Shown here: positions 29,867-37,988 of the stretch, one piece after another | Layout of the letters: the number at the start of each line of letters is the position of its first letter | Position numbering within the stretch: the stretch's first letter is position 1 | Assembly (NCBI GenBank): GCA_964418485.1 | Contig: CAYQMH010000013.1 | Span: 1-43,274, forward strand | DNA: 43,274 bases | Source: JAFGHJ01 sp964418485 | GTDB taxonomy: Bacteria > Hydrothermota > UBA3072 | Direction of reading: 5' to 3' | Made by a program: the position numbers and the translations under genes | Notes under the pieces: model-generated | Seen by the model: the letters and a program-made list of their open reading frames with translations, nothing else | Database searches by the model: none | What the model was told of the DNA's origin: nothing

Positions 29867-31443
29867 TATTCCTCCTTTTTTAAAAAAGTGTGTTTTTTAA
29901 ATTCCTCTTTTTCTTCAGGGTGATCTTTGTTGTGATTAAGACCCCTAGACTCTTTCCTACCTTGAGCTGATTTTGTTATTAGATAGGCCACGGTAGCAAG
30001 TGAACGAAGTTCTATAATATCTCTTGAAAGATAACTGTTTTTGTATAGTTCTTCAATTTCTCCGAGATAAAGATTAAACCTTCTCATAGCTCTGTTTAGA
30101 AGGTAGTCTATGCGTACTATACCTACGTAGTCCCACATTGTTTGTTTTATTTCTTTTTTTGTGTGAATAGCCAATACGCTTTCTTCTATTCTGGATCTTT
30201 TTTTATCGAGGAGTTCAAAGTTTTTTTGAGAAGTATCGCTGACTTGCCAATCTTCGGTGATACTGGCTGCCCTTGTGGAGAAAACCAGTGCTTCGAGTAA
30301 CGAATTGCTTGCCAGTCGATTCGCTCCGTGAACACCGCTAAAGGCAACTTCTCCTGCCGCAAGAAGTCCTTTAAGATCTGTTCTGCCGTAAAGATCTGTA
30401 TAGACTCCTCCGCACATATAGTGAGCTGCGGGTACCACAGGTATAGGTTCTTTTGTAATATCGACGGAATGCTTAAGGCATTCTTTATAAATATTTGGGA
30501 AAGTTTTCTTAATCAAGTTAGAATCCTTATGTGATATATCCAGGAGTACATAATCAAGCCCCTTTTCTTTCAATACGGAGTCGGAAGCACGTGCCACAAT
30601 ATCTCTTGGAGCTAGTTCCATTCTTTCGTCGAAATCCCTCATGAATCTGTTACCGTTACCGTCCGTTAGAATAGCCCCTTCTCCTCGGACGGCTTCTGAA
30701 ATAAGGAATTGCCTTTCCATATGTTCCGGCGTCCAGAGTGTAGTGGGATGAAACTGGAAAAATTCCATATCTGCTATTCTGCATCCGGCATTATACGCGA
30801 GAGCGATGCCGTCTCCTGTTGCAACCGCCGGGTTGGAAGTATGTTGGTAAACCTGGCCCGCGCCGCCCGTGGCAAGCAGAGTAACTTTTCCGAAAACCTG
30901 AATAAGTTCTCCGGTCGAGACGTCCAAAGCCGATGCTCCATGAACTTCTCCGTCACGAGTGATAAGTTCGAAAGCAATATGATGTTCGAAGATCCTTATG
31001 TTCGGGTGGTGCTTGATTGCCGACGTCAAGGTTTTTTCGATTTCTCTTCCGGTGAAGTCGCCTGAGTGAATTATTCTTCTTCTTGAGTGTCCGCCTTCTT
31101 TCCAGAGTTCTAAACTTGAAGTTTTGTCCTTTGTGAAATTTACTCCCCATTCGATTAAATCCTGGATTAAAGCCGGACCTTCTTTAACCATTATTTCTAC
31201 AGCTTCTTTTATACAGAGTCCCGCACCGGTTTTACAGGTATCCTGTATATGAGACTCGAAAGAATCTTTTTTATCTGAAACGGCAGCCACTCCTCCCTGA
31301 GCGTAGTTTGTATTGGCATCGGTTCTTTCTTTTTTTGTGAGAATTAATACATTTCCTTTATTGCAAACTCTAAGCGCGAAATTTAGAGCAGATATTCCAC
31401 TACCTATTATAAGGAAATCAGTATTTATTCTTCTTGTCTCCAT
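29866..31443 (-). CDS. nadB: L-aspartate oxidase
   Basis: The 525-aa flavoprotein makes iminoaspartate for NAD synthesis. FAD-binding: DFLIIGSGISALNFALRVC. Substrate region: TNYAQGGVAAV, GHSRRRIIHSGDFTGREIEKTL, and FQFHPTTLW...LISEAVRGEGAIL. Then PAAHYMCGGVYTDLYGRTDLKGLLAAGEVAFSGVHGANRLASNSLLEALVF, typical of NadB/SdhA. nadA and nadC are not in the window. In an anaerobe fumarate is the likely electron acceptor. It overlaps murA by 19 nt. Confidence 0.96.
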   Translation of the reverse strand: METRRINTDFLIIGSGISALNFALRVCNKGNVLILTKKERTDANTNYAQGGVAAVSDKKDSFESHIQDTCKTGAGLCIKEAVEIMVKEGPALIQDLIEWGVNFTKDKTSSLELWKEGGHSRRRIIHSGDFTGREIEKTLTSAIKHHPNIRIFEHHIAFELITRDGEVHGASALDVSTGELIQVFGKVTLLATGGAGQVYQHTSNPAVATGDGIALAYNAGCRIADMEFFQFHPTTLWTPEHMERQFLISEAVRGEGAILTDGNGNRFMRDFDERMELAPRDIVARASDSVLKEKGLDYVLLDISHKDSNLIKKTFPNIYKECLKHSVDITKEPIPVVPAAHYMCGGVYTDLYGRTDLKGLLAAGEVAFSGVHGANRLASNSLLEALVFSTRAASITEDWQVSDTSQKNFELLDKKRSRIEESVLAIHTKKEIKQTMWDYVGIVRIDYLLNRAMRRFNLYLGEIEELYKNSYLSRDIIELRSLATVAYLITKSAQGRKESRGLNHNKDHPEEKEEFKKHTFLKKEE

Positions 31444-32687
31444 ATTTGAGCACCTAATTTTCTAAGTCTTTCTTCAATATTTTCATAACCTCTATCTATG
31501 TGATAGATTCTTCTTACTTCGGTTGTCCCCGACGCTGATAGACCGGCCAGCACAAGTGCCGCGGAAGCTCGGAGGTCGGAAGCCATAACCGTAGTGCCGT
31601 AAAGACAGGGCACGCCTTTTATTACCACGTAATCGCTTTCTCTTCGTATATCTGCTCCCATTCTTGCCAGTTCCATAACATGCATAAACCTTTCTTCGAA
31701 TATTTTTTCTCTTACGATGGATACTCCGTTGGCGAGGCAGAGTAAAGCTGTGAATTGTGCTTGCATGTCTGTCGGAAAGCCGGGAAAAGGAGCGGTTTCA
31801 ATATCCGTGCTTAGGATATCTTTGTCCATTTTCACAGCTATTCCGTCTTTTTCTACAAAAATATCGACACCCACTTCCCTCAGTTTATCTAAAAAAGATT
31901 GAAGGTGATCTTGCCTTGCTCCTTCCAGGAAAACTTCTCCTCTGGATATTGCTGCTCCCAGGGCGAGCGTACCCGCTTCTATTCTGTCGGGAATGATTTC
32001 GTACTCACAACCATGCAGTTTTTTTACCCCTCTTATTTCTATTCTTCGTGTTCCCTGACCCTTTATTTTTGCACCACATTTGTTTAGAAAATTTGCAACG
32101 TCGGTCACTTCAGGTTCCATTGCCGCTCCTTCAATAATCGTAAGGCCTTTTGCGAGGGTGGCAGCGGTCATAACGTTTACTGTTGCTCCTACAGAAGGGC
32201 CATTTGGTCCTTCAAGAAAAATACAGGAACCTCTTAATTTGTTTCCGTAGGCATCTATATATCCATGAGTAATGGAAATGTCCGCTTTTAGTCTTTTAAG
32301 CCCTAGTATGTGAAGATTGATAGGTCTTGTACCTATCGCGCATCCTCCGGGTAATGAAACTAATGCTCTTCCGTGTCTTGCGAGCAGTGGACCGAGTACG
32401 TAATAGCTTGCTCTCATCTGTCTGACCAGTTCATAGGGAGCCTCATAACCTACCGCGCCTCTTGTATCGACTTTTACCCTGTTACTCTCGATTGATACAG
32501 ATGCTCCCAGAACTTCGAGAACTTTTTGCATAGTTAGAATATCCCGGAGTATAGGTACGTTGTCAATTACAAATTCATCTTCGCAAAGTAAAGTCGCGGC
32601 GAGGATGGGAAGGGCAGAGTTTTTTGAACCCTTTACTTTTACTTTGCCTTTTAAGCTCTTTCCGCCTTCAATTATGAATTTATACAT
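31425..32687 (-). CDS. murA: UDP-N-acetylglucosamine 1-carboxyvinyltransferase
   Basis: The 420-aa enzyme transfers enolpyruvyl to UDP-GlcNAc, the first step of peptidoglycan synthesis. The EPSP-synthase-like fold has KGSKNSALPILAATLL (K22, N23), RQMRASYYVLGPLLAR, and the catalytic C116 in SLPGGCAIGTRPINLH. With Cys rather than Asp at that site it should be sensitive to fosfomycin. EAAPFPGFPTDMQAQ-type sequence (TAPFPGFPTDMQAQFTALL) follows. It overlaps the polX 3' end by 8 nt. Confidence 0.97.
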   Translation of the reverse strand: MYKFIIEGGKSLKGKVKVKGSKNSALPILAATLLCEDEFVIDNVPILRDILTMQKVLEVLGASVSIESNRVKVDTRGAVGYEAPYELVRQMRASYYVLGPLLARHGRALVSLPGGCAIGTRPINLHILGLKRLKADISITHGYIDAYGNKLRGSCIFLEGPNGPSVGATVNVMTAATLAKGLTIIEGAAMEPEVTDVANFLNKCGAKIKGQGTRRIEIRGVKKLHGCEYEIIPDRIEAGTLALGAAISRGEVFLEGARQDHLQSFLDKLREVGVDIFVEKDGIAVKMDKDILSTDIETAPFPGFPTDMQAQFTALLCLANGVSIVREKIFEERFMHVMELARMGADIRRESDYVVIKGVPCLYGTTVMASDLRASAALVLAGLSASGTTEVRRIYHIDRGYENIEERLRKLGAQIWRQEE

Positions 32688-34398
32688 TTCTTTTAAGAAT
32701 TTTCAAGAGATCATTAAGTTCGTAGGTATTTATAACAGCATTACTGCCAATCCAGGCTCTTCTTGCTATTCCTACACCTAAGTCCATCCATTTAAACATC
32801 TCGAAATTATGGGCGTCTGTGCTTATGCAGATTTTTATACCTCTTTTATTTGCTTCTTTTGCATTAAAATCATTTAGGTCTAATCTATCATAATAAGCAT
32901 TTATTTCAAGTATTTTTTTCTCTTCTTCTGCTTTACTCATTATCCTATCCAGATCGACTTCATAACCGGCTCTGCTTGATATCAGTCTACCCGTAGGATG
33001 AGCTAATATAGTTAGATATGGATTTTCTAATGCTTTTTCCATTCTTTTTGTTACGTTTTTCGTAAAGCCTGAGTGTATTGCTCCGATCACAAAATCGAGT
33101 TTTTCTAGAATCTCATCTCTAAAATCCAGAGAACCGTCGGGCAAAATATCGCTTTCTGTTCCCTTTAATATTCTGAAATCATCAAAGTTTTCATTTAAAG
33201 TGTCTATTTCATCTATCTGTTTTTTTAATTCATCTTCTCCCAGTCCATTTGCATAGGCGGCAGATGATGAATGATCTGTTATGCCTATATAAGAGTATCC
33301 AAAATCTTTTGCAAATGAGGCGAGTTCCTTTATGCTTTTCTGTCCGTCAGAGTATTTTGAATGAGTGTGTAAGTTGCCTTTAATATCGTTATAATCTATT
33401 AAGTCGGGGAGTTTGCCTTCGAGGGCTAATTCTACTTCTCCTCTGTTTTCTCTGAGCTCGGGTGGGATAAAGTCCAACCCTAAGAGATTGTATATTTCCT
33501 TTTCGCTTTTTCCAGCTACCATCTTTTCCTTTTTAAAAACTCCGTATTCGTTGATTTTCAGTCCTTTTTTTATTGCCATACCCCTTAACTTAACATTGTG
33601 GTCCTTTGAGCCGGTGAAGTATAAAAGAGCTGCACCGTAAGATTCACCTGGTAGAATTCTGAGGTCCATCTGTATATCGATTCCTTTAAGCATAACCGAG
33701 ACTTTGGTTTTTCCGGATTCTAAAACTTTTTTTATTTCCGGGAAGGAGGTAAATTCATCGATTACTTTTTCCGGTTTTTCCGTTTCTATCAGGATATCGA
33801 TATCTCCTACGGTTTCTTTCATTCTTCGCAAAGAACCGGCGGCAGAAACTCTTTTCACTGATTTTAGATTTTTTAGTTTATTTAATATCTCCTCTGCAAT
33901 GGGTGTTACTTCCCCCAGAGTAAAACGACGATTCTTTCCGGTCTTTTCTTCATAAAACTTAATGTTTTCGAGAATTTTTTCTGCTTTTTTCTCCCCCAGT
34001 CCCTCTATTTCTGAAAAAGAACCATTTTGTATCACTTTTTTTAAATCCTGCAGGTTCTTAACTCCTAATTTCTTATGGAGTGAGTGAATGGTTCTGGGCC
34101 CCAGGTCTCTTATTTGTAAAAGATTAAAAAGGGATTCGGGAATATTTTTCGTGACTTCTTCGAGTTTTGTCATCTTGCCAGTAGTTAAGTATTCTTCTAT
34201 TTTTTTAGCGATACCGCTGCCTACCCCTTCTATTTCTTCAAGCTTGCCATCTGTATGAATTTTCACAATGTCTTCTGGTAAGTCTTTTATTACATTGCCC
34301 GCTTTTCTGTAAGCACGGATTTTGAAAAAATTTTCACCCGACAGGTCTAAACCATCTGCGATTTTAAACAGCAAATCTGCAACCTCACGGTTTCTCAT
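32680..34398 (-). CDS. polX: DNA polymerase X with PHP domain (PolX)
   Basis: The 572-aa protein of the bacterial PolX family for repair synthesis. N-terminal helix-hairpin-helix region: RNREVADLLFKIADGLDLSGENFFKIRAYRKA, VGSGIAKKIEEYLTTGK, LLQIRDLGPRTIHSLHKKLG. The nucleotidyl transferase core has RRMKETVGDIDILIETEKPEKV with its Asp pair. The PHP exonuclease domain starts at GNLHTHSKYSDGQKSI and continues to ISTDAHNFEMFKWMDLG. The start is the ATG at 34398; the frame is open to 34434 but a -35 box overlies that region. Leaderless-type promoter. Heads a seven-gene operon. Confidence 0.96.
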   Translation of the reverse strand: MRNREVADLLFKIADGLDLSGENFFKIRAYRKAGNVIKDLPEDIVKIHTDGKLEEIEGVGSGIAKKIEEYLTTGKMTKLEEVTKNIPESLFNLLQIRDLGPRTIHSLHKKLGVKNLQDLKKVIQNGSFSEIEGLGEKKAEKILENIKFYEEKTGKNRRFTLGEVTPIAEEILNKLKNLKSVKRVSAAGSLRRMKETVGDIDILIETEKPEKVIDEFTSFPEIKKVLESGKTKVSVMLKGIDIQMDLRILPGESYGAALLYFTGSKDHNVKLRGMAIKKGLKINEYGVFKKEKMVAGKSEKEIYNLLGLDFIPPELRENRGEVELALEGKLPDLIDYNDIKGNLHTHSKYSDGQKSIKELASFAKDFGYSYIGITDHSSSAAYANGLGEDELKKQIDEIDTLNENFDDFRILKGTESDILPDGSLDFRDEILEKLDFVIGAIHSGFTKNVTKRMEKALENPYLTILAHPTGRLISSRAGYEVDLDRIMSKAEEEKKILEINAYYDRLDLNDFNAKEANKRGIKICISTDAHNFEMFKWMDLGVGIARRAWIGSNAVINTYELNDLLKILKRNV

Positions 34399-34405
34399 TA
34401 GTATT

Positions 34406-34434
34406 ATTATAAAAATTTTCTCAGTAAAAGTCAA
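34406..34434 (-). promoter_or_regulatory. polX operon promoter, leaderless type
   Basis: Minus strand: TTGACT (34434-34429), 17-bp spacer, TATAAT (34411-34406), 7 nt to the ATG at 34398, with no ribosome site. This also argues against translation starting at 34434. Confidence 0.75.
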
Positions 34435-34472
34435 CGGGGGGAATATAAGCGTCGAGAGTCCAATGTCAGGAA

Positions 34473-34832
34473 TTAATAATTTTGAATTCTTAATTTTGAA
34501 TGTTGAATTAAAATAAAAAACTCCATGTTCTTTGTGTGAATTAGGATTTTGAGTTACGAGTTTTGTGTTTCGAGTCTAATTGATTCTCCGAAGGTTAAGT
34601 GGTTAAGTTGTTGAGTAGTTGAGTTGTCAAAACAAAAAATATTCGTGTTATTTGTGTGATTTGTTGTTTCTGTTTTTTGGGGGTGAGGGTTTTAATTGAA
34701 AATATAAGTTTTGTTGTTTTCCTTTGTGTTCTTTGTGTGAGATTAATTTTGGAGTTGTGGGATGGGTCTTAAACAACAATATTTTCTCTGTGCTCTCAGT
34801 GAGTTTATTTTTCTCTGTGTTCTCTGTGGTTA
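34473..34832 (+). repeat. Cluster of five different interspersed repeats
   Basis: In order: AT-rich AATTTTGAATTCTTAATTTT (34473-34515); GTTAAGTGGTTAAGTTGTTG then AGTAGTTGAGTTG (34594-34628); CGTGTTATTTGTGTGATTTG (about 34644); TGTGTTCTTTGTGTGAGATT (34724-34745) with GGGTCTTAAACAACAA; and CTCTGTGCTCTCAGTG / TTCTCTGTGGTTAAT (34785-34832). No gene is visible in the 405-bp gap between the two minus-strand operons. Confidence 0.75.
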
Positions 34833-34839
34833 ATCTTTT

Positions 34840-37410
34840 TTATTCCGAGATTTTTATAAGTTTCGCCTTATCCACTTGTTCGCCGTCTATTTCTAAAACC
34901 GCAAAGTAAAGTCCGGGATTTACATCTCCTCCCCAGGTAACGGGGGCGCTATCGGGTTCTATTGTTTCGTTTATAAGTGTTTCTATTTTTCTCCCGAGAA
35001 TATCATAAATCGTCAATTTTACATTTGACGTATTAAGAAGGATTAATTGGATCTCTGTTTCATTTATAAAAGGACTTCTGATATTAAAGTATTTATGATC
35101 CGGTCCGCCGTTTTGCGGTGGTTCTACTATAGTTCCGCTTATTCCTCCTACGACTGCGATAGCAAAAGGTACACTGTCGTTTGGAACGTTGTACCCTTCG
35201 ATAGATATAGTGTAGAGCCCGGTTTGCGTAGGTTCTGGTAGCCACACGACTTCGACGTTATTTAATCTGTCGGGAGAACCTCCTTCCTCTGAGAACCCAC
35301 CTGAGAATACATTGCCTCGGTATCTTGTTCCATTGGGCGCTGTTATTGTTAAATCGAGATCGTTTACAAGAGCAGGATCTGCTAATGCTATAGCAGCTGT
35401 ATCACTCCAGGCTAGCACGAATTTCAAAGGTTCAGCGCTGTTTACTATGGTTACGGTATTTATAACCGTATCATCCGTTGATACACCTGTTTCGTTATCC
35501 GAAACAGCCAGTCCTCTGGACTCGCCGGCGAAGTAAAGAGCATTGTCGAGAACGACCCTTCCCCAACCTGCTGACCTGTTAGGAACGGGATTTGAGCCTA
35601 TATCTACTGTAGAGGCAATTAAGACGGCTTTGACGAGAGCGGCAGAAGGTTCGGTAGAAACTCCTAGTAAGGTATCTCCGGATGGATAAAAACCATCCTT
35701 GAAATATTGTCTTATCATAGCGCAGGCAGAGGATATATGAGGCGCTGCCTGTGATGTTCCTCCCATTCCTAGTAGATTTGGGTGAGCCGAATCTCCCGCC
35801 CAGGTAGTGTTTGCTCTGGCTCCCCAGATGTATTGTCTGTTTTTATCAAATGGATCGGTTCCTCCCGGAGCAACGACATCGGGTTTTATTCTTCCGTCTG
35901 AGGTCCATCCCCTGGAAGAAAAACTGGTTATGGAATCAGGGGAACAATCGAAGCTCGGAATCCACGAGGAACCTACAGAGATGCAATTTTTTGCCGTAGC
36001 AGGCGGCATTATTGTGTTTTCATCCGGTCCCTTATTTCCGGCTGAAAAAACCACAACGAAATCTTTATTATTCCAGACCATATTATCTATATCTATTGCC
36101 GCTCCTACGTAATCTCCCGCCGGGCTCTCATAATTCCAGGAATTTTGATGAATCTTTGAATTATAAGTATCATATGCTTTATTCATGGCGGCCGGAAAAT
36201 TGAAATTTCCCAGTTTACATGTATCCGATTCCGTATAACCGAAGTCCTGTACATAAAGCCTTACGGGGAAATAGTCTATTATGTTTCCCCTTGTTTGTCC
36301 TCCCCAGTCATAGTAATGCATGAGATAACTGCCATTGGGATGATTATCAGCTATGGATAGATCTCCGGCTATGATAGTAGCAACGTTTGTTCCGTGAGTG
36401 CATCCCCCGGGTTTGTTTTCAGAGGAAACTTCCTCGAGGTCTCCTCCTTCAGCGGTGTAGGCTTCTACTGCTATATGGGAGGGTCCTGGAGGGTCGTCTT
36501 CGGGGTCCTGGAAAAAAGCGCTCCAGTAATCGAGTCCCGAGTCGAAGATTGTGATAATTTCTCCTCTACCGGTTATGCCTTTATCCGCGAGGGTTATCCC
36601 ACTCGTTACCGTATCCATGATAGGAAAAGGTGCATCACCTAATGGTTCTTCATCCGGTTCAATGGTAAAGCTATCCATTGGAACCTGTACGGAATACCTC
36701 CAGGTGGAAGAAGATAAAACTTTTTTTGAATATGGTACGATGGATTGAACTTCCTTTAGATTGGACAGGGCATTTAGAGAATCAGGGGGAATTCTTATTA
36801 TCATTCTATTGCCAATTTTCTGAATTTGCTGGATATCGGAGCCCCATTCTCTTAATTTATAGGCAATGTTGTCGAGCGAAGCGTTCGCAAAAAATCTTAC
36901 CGAAAGGTGTAGAAATGGGTCGTCTTCTATCCAGAGAACGTCTCCCCCGCAGTTGCACTGCTGCTTTTTTATAATTTTTACTTTATTATCATCTATTACA
37001 GCGGTTATTACAGGTAGTTTATTTTCCGTTTCGGCACTTCTTTTCTTATAAACAGCCGGATGAATTTTATATTCGGGATGAAAAAGTCCGATCCATCTCA
37101 CAAAAGGGAATTTTTCTATTTCGGTTTTTTCTTGTGGCGTCATCTGTACTATATAAGCGAAGTGGGGAATATAGGAGTGGAAGATACCTCCTTCTTTGGA
37201 GACTTTATTTTTCCAATTTGGATAAATAGGTCCATTGAATTGTAGCAGATAATAATTTTCTCCTTCAGATTCGGATGCCCGTAGTTTTTTGTTTAGCTCC
37301 GGAGGGTTTTCAATCGGGTCAAATTTGTAGTGTATAAAGGATATGGTCATATCTTCTGAATAAAGAATATTTGAGAAAAACAGAATAAATATTACCCAAA
37401 TTTTTTTCAT
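34840..37410 (-). CDS. Secreted S8 subtilase with C-terminal sorting tail
   Basis: The 856-aa protein has a signal peptide (MKKIWVIFILFFSNILYSED) and an inhibitor-like region (about 20-235). The catalytic subtilisin domain has D290 in IITIFDSGLDYW, H339 in GCTHGTNVATIIAGD, N459 in FSAGN and S553 in GMGGTSQAAPHIS. A beta domain with proprotein-convertase-like features (AEPLKFVLAWSDTAA) follows. The last about 75 residues (NVKLTIYDILGRKIETLINE...PGLYFAVLEIDG) are a FlgD-like/type IX sorting domain, so it is probably exported across the outer membrane and cell-attached. A monocistronic gene. Confidence 0.93.
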   Translation of the reverse strand: MKKIWVIFILFFSNILYSEDMTISFIHYKFDPIENPPELNKKLRASESEGENYYLLQFNGPIYPNWKNKVSKEGGIFHSYIPHFAYIVQMTPQEKTEIEKFPFVRWIGLFHPEYKIHPAVYKKRSAETENKLPVITAVIDDNKVKIIKKQQCNCGGDVLWIEDDPFLHLSVRFFANASLDNIAYKLREWGSDIQQIQKIGNRMIIRIPPDSLNALSNLKEVQSIVPYSKKVLSSSTWRYSVQVPMDSFTIEPDEEPLGDAPFPIMDTVTSGITLADKGITGRGEIITIFDSGLDYWSAFFQDPEDDPPGPSHIAVEAYTAEGGDLEEVSSENKPGGCTHGTNVATIIAGDLSIADNHPNGSYLMHYYDWGGQTRGNIIDYFPVRLYVQDFGYTESDTCKLGNFNFPAAMNKAYDTYNSKIHQNSWNYESPAGDYVGAAIDIDNMVWNNKDFVVVFSAGNKGPDENTIMPPATAKNCISVGSSWIPSFDCSPDSITSFSSRGWTSDGRIKPDVVAPGGTDPFDKNRQYIWGARANTTWAGDSAHPNLLGMGGTSQAAPHISSACAMIRQYFKDGFYPSGDTLLGVSTEPSAALVKAVLIASTVDIGSNPVPNRSAGWGRVVLDNALYFAGESRGLAVSDNETGVSTDDTVINTVTIVNSAEPLKFVLAWSDTAAIALADPALVNDLDLTITAPNGTRYRGNVFSGGFSEEGGSPDRLNNVEVVWLPEPTQTGLYTISIEGYNVPNDSVPFAIAVVGGISGTIVEPPQNGGPDHKYFNIRSPFINETEIQLILLNTSNVKLTIYDILGRKIETLINETIEPDSAPVTWGGDVNPGLYFAVLEIDGEQVDKAKLIKISE

Positions 37411-37434
37411 GAAACCTCCCGGGTTATACTTTAC

Positions 37435-37463
37435 ATTATGAAAGACTTTTATTGATATGTCAA
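37435..37463 (-). promoter_or_regulatory. Promoter of the subtilase gene
   Basis: Minus strand: TTGACA (37463-37458), 17-bp spacer, CATAAT (37440-37435); ribosome site GGGAGG then TTTC before the ATG at 37410. Confidence 0.65.
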
Positions 37464-37496
37464 GTATTTTTCTTTCCCCCCTTACCCCTCTTTTTT

Positions 37497-37516
37497 ACCA
37501 CAGAGCACACAGAGAT
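37497..37516 (+). repeat. ACCACAGAGCACACAGAGAT repeat
   Basis: One copy of the CACAGAG family, directly 5' to the MITE-like element. Confidence 0.6.
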
Positions 37517-37519
37517 AAC

Positions 37520-37650
37520 CGCTGTCGGCTGAGGCTGTGACAAAAGTCCAAAATTAACGAATTTGCAAAAAATAAGTTTTTGAAAAGCAATAACTTAATT
37601 TTCTGCGATTTGCAAAAAAGGGGGTTTTGGCACAGCCTCCGCCAACCGCT
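37520..37650. mobile_element. MITE-like element with 22-bp imperfect terminal repeats
   Basis: Terminal inverted repeats at 37524-37545 (GTCGGCTGAGGCTGTGAC, then AAAA) and 37625-37646 match at 19 of 22 positions when the right one is reverse complemented. The element is 123 bp and encodes nothing. CGCT occurs directly outside both ends (37520-37523, 37647-37650), as a target duplication. GAGGCTGTG-CAAAA ends resemble insertion-sequence termini, so a transposase elsewhere may move it. The inner part repeats CGAATTTGCAAAAAA and CGATTTGCAAAAAA as direct copies. Confidence 0.65.
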
Positions 37651-37684
37651 CACCGCTTTCCGCTAAGTCCAACACCACCAGTAA

Positions 37685-37710
37685 CAAAAAAGGCGGAGTT
37701 TCCTCCGCCT
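37685..37710 (-). terminator. Rho-independent terminator (minus strand)
   Basis: Read on the minus strand, the stem AGGCGGAG (37710-37703) with GAAA loop and CTCCGCCT (37698-37691) is followed by a T6 run. It lies 26 nt after the 24-aa ORF stop, in the same sense. Confidence 0.8.
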
Positions 37711-37735
37711 CGATTTTTATTCTTTGTTGGTGGTT

Positions 37736-37810
37736 TTACTCTAAGCTTAAGTTTTTTGATATTTTGTATTCTTCTCTATAGCATTCGAATCTTTTGTTTG
37801 TTAATTTCAT
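37736..37810 (-). CDS. 24-aa microprotein ORF with strong ribosome site
   Basis: A complete ORF of 24 codons (MKLTNKRFECYREEYKISKN, then LSLE) is preceded by CGGAGG with a 5-nt spacer to the ATG, and followed after 26 nt by the terminator at 37685-37710. The peptide is basic, with one Cys and no signal peptide. No known family. The combination of ribosome site, ORF and terminator within 130 bp indicates a real small gene or an attenuator-type leader, although nothing follows the terminator. A -35/-10 pair is not clear; TAATTT around 37837 is one candidate. Confidence 0.55.
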   Translation of the reverse strand: MKLTNKRFECYREEYKISKNLSLE

Positions 37811-37883
37811 TTAAACCTCCGTTAGTTTATTAAATTAGACGCACGGAGCGGCATTTTGTTTCAAGAAATATTAAAAAAATTTA

Positions 37884-37970
37884 TATCACACAGAGTTGCA
37901 GAGAGCACTGAGTTTTTATTTGTTGTTTTGCCCAACTCAACCACTCCACAACTTAACGACTCAACTTGAA
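37884..37970 (+). repeat. CACAGAG and CAACTCAACCACTCC repeats
   Basis: TATCACACAGAGTTGCAGAG then AGCACTGAG, TTTTATTTGTTG and CCAACTCAACCACTCCAC / TTAACGACTCAACTTG. The last part is the complement of the TTGAGTTG family at 34594-34628. Confidence 0.6.
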
Positions 37971-37988
37971 TTAGGAGAATCTAATGTA

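Noticed and set aside
34399..34434. N-terminal extension of polX to 34434
   Set aside because: The -35 and -10 boxes occupy it; family N-terminus begins at the 34398 ATG.
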